From: Aplysia californica
Taxonomy: Eukaryota; Mollusca; Gastropoda; Aplysiida; Aplysiidae
Length of the DNA: 64,000 nucleotides
Assembly: GCF_000002075.1 (NCBI RefSeq)
Contig: NW_004797464.1
Coordinates: 253,328 to 317,327 of the forward strand
Direction: 5' to 3'
Positions 27,790-38,389 of the stretch are shown piece after piece. The notes under the pieces were generated by a model. That model had not been told where the DNA came from, ran no database searches, and saw only the letters and a list, made by a program, of their open reading frames with translations. The translations under genes and the position numbers were made by a program. Position 1 is the first letter of the stretch; each line of letters begins with the position of its first letter.

Positions 27790-28020
27790 TGTGTGGGTGG
27801 CTGGTGGGTGTTCTGGTCTCCTTTCCAATCTATCGTCCTTATATAAATTTGTCTTCCTTTTTTATTATTTTTTTTGTTACTTTCTTGACACTCTTGTAAA
27901 CCTCTGATCAGAGAGTTTACAGTAATACTACTGTAAACCCTCTCTGCTCTGATCTTCGGAACTTGTGACCTTGTATACACATGTTGCAAGTGCCGTAAAA
28001 CTCTTACTGAACTGAAACTA
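27790..28020 (-). repeat. Short-family repeat, reversed, with small internal inversion
   Basis: gtgggtggctggtgggtgtt, ctggtctcctttccaatcta, tcgtccttatataaat, ctcttgtaaacctctgatc, then reversed head cttgtgaccttgtatacaca, tgttgcaagtgccgtaaaac. Inside it, 27898-27955 is an inverted repeat (gatcagagagtttacagtaa / ctgtaaaccctctctgctct). Confidence 0.75.
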
Positions 28021-28029
28021 AAACGTCAT

Positions 28030-28155
28030 GTGTGTTTGTTTGTGTGTGTTGGTGTGTAGGCCTCTGTGTGTGTTTGTGTGTGTATGCGTGTGTGTCTGTG
28101 TGCGTGTGTGTCTGTATGCGCGGGCATGTTTGTGTGTGTGTGTGTGTGTGTGTTT
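28030..28155. repeat. (GT)n microsatellite
   Basis: Interrupted GT/GC tract followed by a G-run. Confidence 0.95.
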
Positions 28156-28244
28156 TGGGGGGGGGGGGGTTGCTTTTTTAAAACAAAAATTTTGTTTGAA
28201 GCATTGTTTTTACCAATGTTCCGGACTCTATCGGTCTGCAGAGT

Positions 28245-28638
28245 CAGCTATCACCCCCCGAGGCGGTGCCACTGACTGAAGTGTCTTCAGGCCATTCTCA
28301 AAAGGGGGGGGGGGGGGCATTTCTCGTTCTAATGAGCAGTACAGTTGTAAATGGGCTGATCCAGCAATGTCATGCTAATAACTTAAACTGTGCCTGAACC
28401 ACCACAGGGAACTGCTGCTTTTTCTTTCCCAGTCCTCACTATCGTCATTTTCCTCTACTTCTTTCGTATGTTTGCCTATCTCTTGTGACCTTCTAGTTCC
28501 GGGGTGTCTTGATTGTTGAAGCTAGAGAGGTGAGCAGAGTAAGCCTGATTCCCTCTTAGGACTTCAGTTGACATCCACCCCTTGGCGCTCATATGACCTT
28601 ATGCAGAGCGCCGTAAAACCTCTACTAAAGCAAACACA
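28245..28638 (+). repeat. Long-family repeat copy
   Basis: gccactgactgaagtgtctt, caggccattctc, agttgtaaatgggctgatcc, ggaactgctgctttttcttt, gaagctagagaggtgagcag, ending in head module ggcgctcatatgaccttatg, cagagcgccgtaaaac. Confidence 0.88.
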
Positions 28639-28757
28639 GAGTCAGCTAACAGAACTGGAACAGTAGTTAGACGACATGTGCGTGAGAGTTCCCGTTGTGT
28701 GTCGGAGAGAAGCGCTGTACTGTGCCTTTCTTTTGTCAATATTGTGTTTGTATGTTT

Positions 28758-28965
28758 GAGAGAGAGAGAGAGGGGAGGAGGGGGAGGGGGAGCAGGGAAA
28801 GAGAGAGAGGGTGGGGGGATGAAAGAGAGAGAGATGGGGGGTTAGAGAGGTGGGAAGGAGAAAGATGCGTTTGTCCCCTTTACGAACGGAACAGTAGTAG
28901 TAGTGGTAGTAGGAGTAGTAGAGTAGTAGCAGCAGCAGTTGTAGTAGTAGTAGTTGGAGTAATAG
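28758..28965. repeat. Purine-rich (GA/GGGA)n and (AGT/AGC)n tracts
   Basis: GA/GGAG-rich at 28758-28862 and trinucleotide AGT at 28892-28965. Confidence 0.9.
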
Positions 28966-29007
28966 TATGTCAATTGGACAGTGGTGTGGATCGAGAATAA
29001 TAATAAA

Positions 29008-29090
29008 ATAGTATCTCGGTCTCTCTGCTGGGATATTGTATCCCTCTCGCTTAGCCTGGGTTAACCATGACAGGCAAGATCGCAGCCCGC
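29008..29090 (+). repeat. Dispersed repeat shared with 60575-60655
   Basis: gtatctcggtctctctgctg, ggatattgtatccct, gccatgacaggcaag-type word order also found at 60578-60650 (gtatctcggtctctgtactg, gaatgctatatccct, ccgtgccaggcag). Confidence 0.6.
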
Positions 29091-29276
29091 CTCTTAAATC
29101 AAAATTATTGTCAATATTTTGTTAAGATTTTTGCTTAATTTAATTTTTTTTAAATTAATTCATTTATGATTTAGTATAGATTTGTGTATTTTTTATCTAA
29201 TTTTTAGGGGAGGGGGGCGTAAGATAAACACCTACATACATTAAAAGTATGTGGGGGATAAAACGGCTGACCGCAC

Positions 29277-29459
29277 CTGTTCTGTGGCGAATGTTTAATC
29301 TTTTCGGTTTCAATCTGACAATCTCCAACTGCCTGGTCCTACGGAGGTGAAAGGTGAATGTCCCGTTCTCTGGTCTTCGTGTGAAGGTCACGTGTCCACG
29401 TATTGCTTGTTGGACCATGGCATGGCTTTTTGTGACCGGTGTTCCGTTGGGTCCCTTCC
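29277..29459 (-). CDS. Candidate orphan exon, unknown protein
   Basis: A 183-nt minus-strand stretch with an intron-like acceptor (TTTTTTTTAG, ending at 29460) and donor (ACAG|GTGCGG at 29277/29276). One frame stays open throughout: GPNGTPVTKSHAMVQQAIRG, HVTFTRRPENGTFTFHLRRT, RQLEIVRLKPKRLNIRHRT. The other two frames contain stops. Composition is far less repetitive than the surroundings. It could be a distant 5' exon of the DUF229 gene or belong to another gene; no family recognised. Confidence 0.4.
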
Positions 29460-29521
29460 CTAAAAAAAACACACACACAAAAAGAAAAAACAACGTCTGT
29501 TCCCTGCTCGCTGTGTGCCGC

Positions 29522-29524
<3 letters not shown>

Positions 29525-29594
<70 letters not shown>
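29525..29594. repeat. (CT)n microsatellite
   Basis: About 35 CT units followed by GT/GA tracts to 29712. Confidence 0.97.
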
Positions 29595-29597
<3 letters not shown>

Positions 29598-30039
29598 TGT
29601 GTGTGCGTGTGCGAAGAGAGAGAGAATGAGAGAGTGTGTGTGTTGGTATGTGAGGACAGAGAGAGAGAGTGAATGTGTGTGTGTGTGTGTGAGGAGATAG
29701 AGAGAGAGAGAGTCAGTCTGATGGGGTGTGTGACGGTCATATTTCACTGGCACAACCCCCTCCCCCAACCATTCCTCCCTATCTCCGGCAGTTGGCCCAG
29801 ATGTAGCCTCTCTGAACTCTCTCACTGCAGATCAACACGCAATGGACGTACGCATGATGGCATGGCAAGCTTTTACCCTCTCAAGGCCGTCATTCTATGG
29901 ACAATGGCGAAAGAGACAAAACATTGTAGGCTACCTGTAGAAAGATTGTAATTTTCTTGCAAAGCACATAGAGGGACAGAGCCTACCGCGGATATTATAA
30001 TGTGTACTATGTAATCTACATGTAATGTTGTTGTTGTTC

Positions 30040-30110
30040 TCTTCTTCTTTATATTATTATTATTATTATTATTTTTATTTTTATTATTATTATTATTCAT
30101 TATTATTTTA
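30040..30110. repeat. (ATT)n microsatellite
   Basis: ATT-rich tract. It continues on the far side of the mariner derivative (32021-32040), so the element inserted into it. Confidence 0.9.
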
Positions 30111-30395
30111 CAGGGTGGTTAAAAAAGAAACGCCAAAATCACCATGCGATGTTTAAAGAATGAAAAAAAAAAAAAAAAAAAAACAACCTCTAGATTGGAC
30201 ACATGTGTTGTCTTCAAGTTTTTGTGCCATGCTCTACACGTGCTCAATGTGGCAAACACCGGCAGACAGGACAACATCAAGCCTTTATGAGAATGCCTCC
30301 CAAATGCACCTCAGAATGCCTCAGGCCACAGTGTTTATTGCAGCTGTTATTAGATCTTTCATGCCATCGATATTAATTGCTGGAAGTGGTGGAAC

Positions 30396-31469
30396 TTTAC
30401 AGTTACTTTTCTGATCCAGCAGCCCCCCTGGGTTCTAGCCCTTCTGCCTGTCGATGTCGCAAAAAATTTACAGGTTTGTGCTTTGTCCCTGTATAAAGTA
30501 TTTCCGATATCTGGGAAGGCAGGTAGGTGCTACACAGGTCGCTAAGTGCCCGGCAGGAAAAGAGATGGTGCGATACTGTTTCATCCTGGCAGCAGGGGCG
30601 GCTCGTGGGGCTAAAAAGTAGGCGTGCACAATTAAGCTATAGCAGGTTGAAGATAGTCAAGGGCATAGTAAATGGATTGTCGCTTTAATTTCTAGAACTA
30701 AATATATTTGTTAGCTAAACGTCAGTTTCTTCATCCTGCATTGGAACTGAACACTAAAGTAATAAATTTCACTACTCCTCTACGAAACCTTTCAAAGGCA
30801 CAACTCACAAGACGCAGGACGGTGACTTAAGTATGTCACATTCACCTCCCTCGGGTTCACGGTCACTGGTCACAGAGTCGCTTAAAATAGTGGCAAGACA
30901 ATGAGCCAATCACAATTCACTTGAGCACTCCGCTGAATTGCTCCGGGATCACATAATTTTGGCATAGAATAGTGTGCAGTCTATCATGTTTATTTTTAGT
31001 AATTTTAGACTGCCTACTGAGGGCTATGTTTTTTTGGGGCACATTTGAGATGTGCCGTCTTATTAATATTAATGTACCGACAAACTCTCTACGAGTGTCG
31101 TCATCATTTGGATTATCCCAAAGAGCGATTTATAGGTCAGGTTACCACTGTTGAATATCCTATTATGTTTAGTTAAAGCGCAGACTTTGGCATGGCATAG
31201 TATATGTTTTACAGCGCTTTTGACACAGAAAAGACAGTTAAGGCGCCAGCGACGACCTTGTTTTGAAATAATATTTGGCTGATGTTTGTTTCTGACTTCT
31301 TTTTTTTATGTTTTTGGATGCTTTTCGTAATAGAACATTAAAAAATTTTGGGTGGCACAGCCCGACCGTGCTCTATGGACAAACCGCGCCTGCCTGGCGG
31401 TCACACAGCGGGCAGTCAGGTGGGGTATCCTTGCGTATCCTATTTAGATAGATAGGAATTTAGTGGGAT
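30396..31469 (-). mobile_element. LINE 3'-end fragment inside the mariner derivative
   Basis: Complement of the fragment at 11224-11522: CACTAAATTCCTA, AGGATACGCAAGGATACCCC, ACTGCCCGCTGTGTGACC near 31460-31395, then (after the hAT insertion) GCAGCCAGGATGAAACAGTA-like sequence down to GGATCAGAAAAGTAACTGTA at 30396. Flanks gaagtggtggaac (30383-30395) and gaagtggtttaac (31470-31482) are a 13-bp target duplication with two differences. About 266 bp net once the inner element is set aside. Confidence 0.88.
30593..31392. mobile_element. Non-autonomous hAT-like element, 800 bp, inside the LINE fragment
   Basis: Inverted ends CAGGGGCGGCTCGT and complement CAGGCGCGGTTTGT (11 of 14 match). Target duplication CCTGGCAG (30585-30592) / CCTGGCGG (31393-31400), 8 bp with one change. 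The LINE sequence reads straight across when the element is set aside. No transposase frame. Confidence 0.88.
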
Positions 31470-32513
31470 GAAGTGGTTTAACATAGACTGTGTCTTTAAC
31501 ATACCCCCACCAAAAAAATCACACACAGTGAGGTCCAGAGATCTGGCAGGCCAACTGCAGAAAGCGAGGTCATAAGCACCTCTCCTCTACCATTCCTACC
31601 AATCTACCACTGAGGCACGTTTTCATTCTGATGAGCTGGAACCCAGAGATGCTGATCGGGCGGTGTTCCATCTTGTTGGAAAATGAAGTTTTTCGAATCT
31701 GCGTGCAGTAAGGGGAATATATTCGTCTGGTGGGGGTATGTTAAAGACAAAGTTTATGTTCCACCACTTCCAGCAAATATCAATGACATGAAAGATTGAA
31801 GAACAGCTACATCCAGCACGGTGGCCTGAGACATCCTGAAGCGTGATCGGGTTTATGTTGTGCGTGCTGCCGGTGGTGGCTACATTGAGAACTTGCAAAA
31901 CATGAAATAAAAATTTGAAGGTATGTACAACGCATGTGTCCAAGCTGGAGATTTCTATTGTTTTTCCTTTTTGAAATATCGTGTGATGATTTTGGCGTAT
32001 TCTTTTTTAATCACCCTGTGTTATTATTATTATTATTTTTCAAAGTACAGATAAGAAAGCACTCTGCTCTAAGATGGACGCTACCCCCCCTCTTTCCCCC
32101 TCCTTTTCTTGTTCCCTAAATTGAAAGTGATTCTACCGTCATTCCCAGTTCCTGTACAATACATGCAGTTGGTTCAAAGATTCTTTCCTAAGTAGTAGAG
32201 AATCTTTGGTTGGCTTTCTCAGACACATGCCATTTATCCTACTGAAATACCTACAGACAATTACAGATTCTTACTGCAAGCACTCCCCATGGGTGCCCAG
32301 ATTTGAAATGCGGGAGATAGCCCTGGTTCATAATCTCAGTGGGCCAATCTAGAATTTTTGTTGTTAATTAAAAGTTTTCTTTGCTATCCTCTCCCACCTG
32401 GTTTAATTCTAGAGCTATGCTTTTAAGAACCTAAATATAGTCGTACCACCCACTGGCATTTATGTCGAAGCAGGGCATTATATATATATATTGTGTGTGT
32501 GTGTGTGTGTGTG

Positions 32514-32949
32514 TGTGAGGCAGCGTGGTGGAATCAGGGTCTCTTCAAAATAATCATAGTGACGAGACTTGCATTTTTCCGCAGGTTTGTAAATGTTTAT
32601 CAAATTTTTGTTTTTTGGCCCATCACCTTTCATACCCTTGAAAGAACTAATTTCTGTGTCGATTTTTCTTAAAAATGTTGATTAAAGTCTCAAAAAATGT
32701 AAATTTTCAGTTACCACGACTCTTAAGCTAAGGAAATAACTAAACTTTGGCGGCCATTTTCTCACCAATTTTACCTCTGACAACAGGTGACATCTACCTC
32801 CTTCATTCACAAATATCTCGACTTGTATTCAAGATAAATGGATATTTTTTTCATCCAAATAAAGACAAGTGAACAAGCTTTAGGATGCTACCAATAACCC
32901 TACATGCCCAAAAATTGACGAGAGCCTGATTCCACCACTCTGCCTCACA
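32514..32949 (+). mobile_element. TGTGAGGC-family MITE, copy 2
   Basis: Ends TGTGAGGCAGCGTGGTGGAA and complement TGTGAGGCAGAGTGGTGGAA; inverted similarity about 36 bp (to CTCTCGTCAA). The left end lies in a (GT)n tract (32491-32518). About 436 bp, non-coding, A/T-rich interior with ctttggcggccattttctc. Confidence 0.92.
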
Positions 32950-33211
32950 CACATATATATTATACATTTTACTACCCAGGCGATCCCCTCCGTCCACCTA
33001 AATTCAAATCGCCCACTAGTGAACTGTATTATCCAGGTTGAAAGCGCTGTTCAGAAGGATGCGGACAGTGAATTTAGAGGTCCTGCCTTTAAAGTATTTT
33101 GTCAGTTTTGAAACAAGCTTTATAATAAACCTTACATGTTTAATTTGTCATGCCACTCCGTATCTTATGTTGATTTTATAGTCATGCTTACACACTGTCC
33201 ATCTCCCACAG

Positions 33212-33298
33212 TTTACATGAAGTTTGTGCACCGGGAAGGGAATGAGGTGCACACATGCTATGTGGCTGACTACTTTGGTGATGTGGGCGTCATGGAAG
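33212..33298 (+). CDS. Usp gene, first exon visible
   Basis: 87 nt. Acceptor catctcccacag ends at 33211; donor GAAG|GTAAAC at 33298/33299. Starts with the last two bases of a codon. Reads YMKFVHREGNEVHTCYVADY, FGDVGVME. Confidence 0.87.
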
Positions 33299-36200
33299 GT
33301 AAACGCACCCTTTACTCTTTGCTACCCCAGAATTACAAAATTCTATTTGCTCAGTACCTGGTTTTGAGAAATTTGACATTAAAAATGTTGCGTTTCACAA
33401 TAAGTGTCAAGCTTGTGCAAGTGCAGTTCTTTGAATACCTTGATAAGGACTCCTAATAATCTTATGATTTTTGTAGAGCAGATAGAACATTTTGGTTTCT
33501 GACCTCATGGTCTAAGTAACACATAAAAATGTCAGATATAACTTTGCAATTCTAAGGTAGTGTTTTTATCTTATCAACTCTTAAAATTCGGTGAACCAGT
33601 TCAGCTGGTGTACAGCATTGCTCTGTCATAGCAAAAATCTACAAACCCCCAGCACTAAAATAAAACTGTAGGCCTATATTATATATGCATTGCACGGATC
33701 ATTCATTTCTTCTCAGGTTGGCGTTTATTTTATGCAAATAGGTTAAATTGGAGCAGAGTTAATTATAGTGTAGGGAAGTTTGCAGGGCCGAAAAATTGGA
33801 TGATAGAATGGGCTGCGCTCAAAGGTGGAATAATCCATCCTTCTATATACATGTACTCAGAGTTAACCTAGAGTATTACTTTTAGAGGGGAAAATAAGAA
33901 AACTTAACTAAGTTTGTCTTGCAGTGTGATATTTTTAGTATGAAGATAAGTTTTATGAAGTAGTTATTTTACCTTGAGCCCTCAAGATTGATAAGTTGTC
34001 ATTTTATTTTTCTCCCATGTTCCCAGTATAACTGACAATTTCTGTCTTTATTTTTCTCCCATGTTCCCAGTATAACTGACAGTTTCTTTCTTTATTTTAC
34101 TCCCAAACACTGTATGTTAAAATATATGAAGTTTCCCTCCCAGATATGTAAATTTGTATGCCATGAATCAGTGTTGTTGCCAAATTGTTAAAGTTTATTA
34201 TAAAAGCCAACATTATTTCTATGAGTATGTCATTTTATGAGACAAAATTGAATTGGTTTTTTTTGGTACCCTACATGTATCTAGTCAATGCAATGTTCCC
34301 AAAAATTGTGCAAATGACAGAACAGAGCAATGAACTTTAGTTTCAGAGTTCTGTTGTCCTGTTTGTTTGCATAGATTACTATTTATAGTATAATCGTACT
34401 ATGTGTGAGACATGGTGTAATCAGGCGCTCGACAAAATAATGAAGTCAAAGAAAACAGCTTTTTTCTGCAAGTTTGGCAATTTTTTGGGAACTTTGTGTT
34501 TTCTACTCATTATCCTTTATGTCCATTTAATAACACATTTTTGTGTTGATAAAACTGAAAACAGTGATTTAAGGCACACAAATATAAATTTTTCCTTTTT
34601 CCAAGGACTCACAAGCTATGGAAGTCACCACGCTTTGGTCGCCGTTTTCTCGTTAATTTTATAATGAAACCGGGCAATCCCCAGGTCCTTCAATCGCAAA
34701 TATTATCTCGACTCCTGTTTAAGATAGATATGGGTATTTTTTTCATTGAAAGTAAGACAAATGAACACGCTTTAAGTTGATACCAATAACTCCACGAGCC
34801 CCACAATTGTCAAGCACCTGATTCCACTATGTTGTGACACATATGTACATGCTCTTTCATGAAATTATATGTGAAGCAGCGTTCTGAAATCAGGCGCCGG
34901 TCAAAATAATGAAAGTCAAGAAACTGGCATTTTTCAGCAGATATATCAATTTTTATTTGATTTATGTTTTTTGGCTTTCATGCCCTTTAAAAACACATTT
35001 CTGTGTGAATTTTACTGAAAAACATTGATCAAAGGCATAAAAGATGTAAATTTCTGTTCCCACAGACTCTCAAGCTAAGGAAATAACTCAACTTCGGTGG
35101 CCATTTTCTCGCTAATCTTACCTCTGAAACCACCTCCTTCAATCGCTAATATCTTTACTTGTACCCAAGATAAAAGGATAATTTATTTATCAAAAGCAAG
35201 GCAAATGGACAGGCTTTAAGATGATACCAGTAATTCCATATGCCCCAAAATTGTCAAGCACCTGATTCCTCTATGCCGTGACACATATGTACATACTTTT
35301 TCATCACATGTGTACATGCTTTTTCATAAAATTATAATATTGTCTGTGACCAAAGTGTGACTTCAAAAATAGATTTTAAATTCCCTGGCTTGCCTGGCAA
35401 TTCATAGCAAATTAATTCTGACTGTGACTTTGTTCCCTTTCTTCCCCTGTAGGTCCCACGCCAGGCCGTATCCAGGAGCTGGAGACTCAAGACAGGGAAA
35501 AAGCAGCAGCCATTGAGACCACTGTCAATCAGATATTCAAGACCAATAATGTGAGAGAAGAAAGAAGGAGAGGGAAAAGGAGGGAGAGGGAAAAGGAGGG
35601 AGAGAGAGAGATTTGTATAATAACTATTGTATTCAGTACACCTGATTTCATATATCTATAATGTCTTTTAAGCATTGCAATTCTACATGATAGTCAGATT
35701 CTTAGTACAGTGAATGGTAGTTTCGGTAAAGTACTCTTTTCTGCTCTCTTTACAGTAACGATATTATATAGCTTTCATTACCTTGCTCTCAATGGCAGGA
35801 TTACTGTGAAAGTAAAGTTGTTCCCGCATCCCATCCGGACATTGGGTATTGCCTTGTTACTGTACCTGTTCAAAATGTTCGCCACTCCCTGTCGCAATAG
35901 AACCATGCTGGTCTGGTTTGTGTATATATATGAATTGATAAGTAATTCCCCAACCCCCATCTCTTTCCCCAAATGTTTATTTATCTTTGAAATAATGTGG
36001 AGTCAAGCTTAAATCAAATTATTAATCCAAAAACAGCAACAAACCGAAAGATAATAAAATTTCCCTTTTCTCTATTTGAGCGAACTCTCTAAACCAAAAA
36101 CCTAGTTAAACCAAAGAAACTCAGGCAGCCACACCGATTTCTGTGTTTGTGTGCAAGAAAGAGGGAGATTTGTGTTTAAGTTTAAGCAGGCTTTCGTACT

Positions 36201-36449
36201 ATAATGCCGATTTCTTGCAATTTCCTCCACCAGATCAATGGCACGTTCGAGCGTTTAGTGGCTAGGGAAGTCTGGCACAAAATCCTGGAGCACGCTCAGG
36301 CTGTCAAGGCCAACATGATTGTGATGGGATCACGCGGCATGGGCAAGGTCAGGCGCACCATCCTAGGCTCGGTCAGCGACAGCGTCCTCCACCACGCGCA
36401 CATTCCCGTCTTGATCTGCAAGCACCCGGACGAACAGCAGCACAAATAG
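33212..36449 (+). CDS. Universal stress protein (Usp family), last three exons
   Basis: Exons 33212-33298, 35453-35550 and 36234-36449 join in phase to about 133 residues ending in TAG. Order: MKFVHREGNEVHTCYVADYF, GDVGVMEGPTPGRIQELE, a helical linker, then AQAVKANMIVMGSRGMGKVR, RTILGSVSDSVLHHAHIPVL. The last part is the ATP-binding signature of the Usp fold (G-2x-G-9x-G-S: GSRGMGKVRRTILGS). Usp proteins are small cytosolic nucleotide-binding proteins linked to stress tolerance, expanded in many invertebrates and absent from mammals. The first exon with the usual VAVDGS strand was not found and must lie upstream of 33212. Intron 33299-35452 holds two TGTGAGGC MITEs. Confidence 0.9.
34007..34110. 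repeat. Tandem duplication of about 52 bp
   Basis: tttttctcccatgttcccag, tataactgaca-tttct-tctttatt occurs twice in succession, nearly identical; a third partial start (tactccc) follows. Confidence 0.85.
34402..34841 (+). mobile_element. TGTGAGGC-family MITE, copy 3
   Basis: TGTGTGAGACATGGTGTAAT, caggcgctcgacaaaataat ... aagcacctgattccactatg, ttgtgacaca, with TA on both sides. In the Usp intron. Confidence 0.9.
34870..35285 (+). mobile_element. TGTGAGGC-family MITE, copy 4
   Basis: TGTGAAGCAGCGTTCTGAAA, tcaggcgccggtcaaaataa ... aagcacctgattcctctatg, ccgtgacaca; TA on both sides. Only 28 bp from copy 3, same orientation. Confidence 0.9.
35453..35550 (+). CDS. Usp gene, linker exon
   Basis: 98 nt. 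Acceptor cttcccctgtag ends at 35452; donor AATAAT|GTGAGA at 35550/35551. Reads PTPGRIQELETQDREKAAAI, ETTVNQIFKTNN. The PGRIQELE block is typical of animal Usp proteins. A GA-rich tract (35551-35612) follows. Confidence 0.88.
36234..36449 (+). CDS. Usp gene, terminal exon with ATP-binding signature
   Basis: 216 nt including stop TAG. Acceptor ctccaccag ends at 36233. Reads INGTFERLVAREVWHKILEH, AQAVKANMIVMGSRGMGKVR, RTILGSVSDSVLHHAHIPVL, ICKHPDEQQHK. The G-2x-G-9x-G-S motif is intact. Confidence 0.95.
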   Translation: MNGTFERLVAREVWHKILEHAQAVKANMIVMGSRGMGKVRRTILGSVSDSVLHHAHIPVLICKHPDEQQHK

Positions 36450-36548
36450 AGAGAAGAGGGCTTACCTTTTTAGATGCTGATTAGACGGAAATTAGAACTC
36501 CATAAAGTTGATTATCTTTTGCCTTGTTTCTTTCTCCCTTTCTCCACC

Positions 36549-36554
36549 AATAAA
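36549..36554 (+). terminator. Polyadenylation signal AATAAA
   Basis: AATAAA 100 bases after the Usp stop codon; the likely transcript 3' end is just downstream. Confidence 0.7.
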
Positions 36555-36559
36555 ACCTA

Positions 36560-38149
36560 AATAGCAATTAATTGTTGTGTTTCGCACCTGTGTTCAATAC
36601 TGTTGTTATGGTTCTATATTTTAAGTTTTTAGTACCCCAGAAAGCCATTGAACTTTTTTCTTTTCTTGTCTTTTGTTCTGTCTTTTATTTATTTTCTTTC
36701 TTTTTTTAATAACAAATTTCTACACTTTTTTCAGTTGAAGTTCTTTATTTTTCAGAGCAATTTACCAGATAATTTAGAAGCCTGGAAGCGATTCTATTCT
36801 GTTTCATCAGTTAATTTTGATACTGTTTTCATTACCAATTCCATTTGAAATTTATCACTCTTGTGATAAATTCATATCAGAAATCAGAACACATCTTACC
36901 AAAAGTAAAGTTTGTTCATTATAATAACTGGTCCGACTGAAATATTATCTTCCACTTATTGTTAATTAATGCATATTTTGCTCAAGGCCATGCTCTGTCA
37001 ATTACACAGTCATGATTTTATTCCCTCAATAGTCTGTTGTACAACTCTTTATCCTTTGGATCTTTATAGAATAAGCAAATTAAAGATTTTTGTTTCTTTA
37101 GATTAAAGCTGCAGTTTTATTTGTTTTCACTGTGGGGAGGCTGGAATATCATGTTCAGTTTGCTCTCAATGTGTTATGTCAACATTTAAAAAATGTCTTT
37201 TTGCTCTACTCGATTGCATTGCTCTCTGAAGTCACTCTTTCTTTAATCGTTTTTGAGAGTAGATATGTCTTTATATAGTGTACTTTTTCTGTCTATTGCC
37301 CCGTAGAACTTTACAGATCTTTTTATTGTTGAATAGCTGCTGAGAGCAGATCTACAGAGATGGACGTAGCTTTTGTACTTTACTGCTTATTGTTCAGTAG
37401 AGCTTTGCATTTATGTCATGTAAAACTGTTGCAGAGGAGAATACTCTTTTTTCGCTTATCATAAGTAGATCTCATTGTCACAGCTGAACATCTGTAAGAT
37501 TTTATTGTCACTCGTTTACATAACATGTAAGTTATTTTTTGTTCCATTTATAATAGTAATTGTTTTCATTCTATGCCTTGCCCCAGTGCAGCTAAATGAT
37601 CAGTGTATTTTGTAGATTTATTTTTAAAACGCTATGCTTTGGAAATATAACATGTCAGCCATAAGATGATGCTTGATAATAAGTTTAAAGAAAGACCTTG
37701 TCATTAATTGTTTCTTATATTTCATTGACTACAATAATTTTCAATAATGTGGACTTTGTGGCAATTCTTTTACACCATTTTTTCAGGAACTGTTTTTTAT
37801 CTATTAATGACTTTAAAATAATCATAATGACTTTTCTAAATAATGCATTGCTGTAAGTTGATGGTCGTGAAATTAAAGTGAAAGCAGTTGTGATCAAAAT
37901 CAAAAGATTTTTTGTTATAAATCAAATATGTATCAATCTACATATCGACTTATGTGATGACATTTATAGTTTCCATTCAACAGTTTTGTGTTTATTGGTT
38001 TTGCAATCATAACTCACTGGACACAACATGTTTGCCTGAAAGTCTTGATTATAACAGACAATGTCCAGTTGACAGTTCTAGTACCTTGTACATTTTCTTG
38101 AACAATGAATGTATAAATAGACTTGGCTGGTTTGAAACCATGTCAGATT
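36560..38149. other. Usp 3' flank, nothing recognised
   Basis: T-rich sequence without long frames; it may include an extended 3' untranslated region. Confidence 0.4.
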
Positions 38150-38389
38150 AAGGTAGTTCTGAAGTTGCATTTCGTCGCCTTTGTGATAAGATCAGGTGAG
38201 AGACTTTTTAAAATTTTTCAGGAGAAAGAAAAAATGTATTTTTATGAAGAGGATGGCTTTGAGTTATCTGATTTTCATAATGTTCTATTCAAAATGGGAG
38301 TTTTTTCTCCTAGATCAAGAAGGCTTTCAGATTATACCAATAAGTCTATGACGAGGGCCAATTCTTCCGTGTCGTGACACATATTGTAG
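38150..38389 (+). mobile_element. TGTGAGGC-family MITE, copy 5, partial
   Basis: Only the end is clear: ggctttcagattataccaat, aagtctatgacgagggccaa, ttcttccgtgtcgtgacaca, then TA. Confidence 0.6.

Larger units (their letters stand above)
30111..32018 (-). mobile_element. Inverted (foldback) mariner-like derivative
   Basis: Outer ends CAGGGTGGTTAAAAAAGAA (30111) and complement CAGGGTGATTAAAAAAGAA (to 32018) extend into inverted similarity of about 270-290 bp, well beyond normal TIRs. Both arms carry the 3' end of a mariner transposase gene pointing outward. Left arm, minus strand: VPPLPAINIDGMKDLITAAI ... CHIEHV. Right arm, plus strand from about 31722: DKVYVPPLPANINDMKD. Between them a minus-strand piece has FQQDGTPPDQHLW at about 31656-31682 and, in another frame, GGGYVKDTVYV. 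Several stops and frame breaks. TA precedes the left end; the right flank reads TG. Contains the LINE fragment at 30396-31469. Confidence 0.8.
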
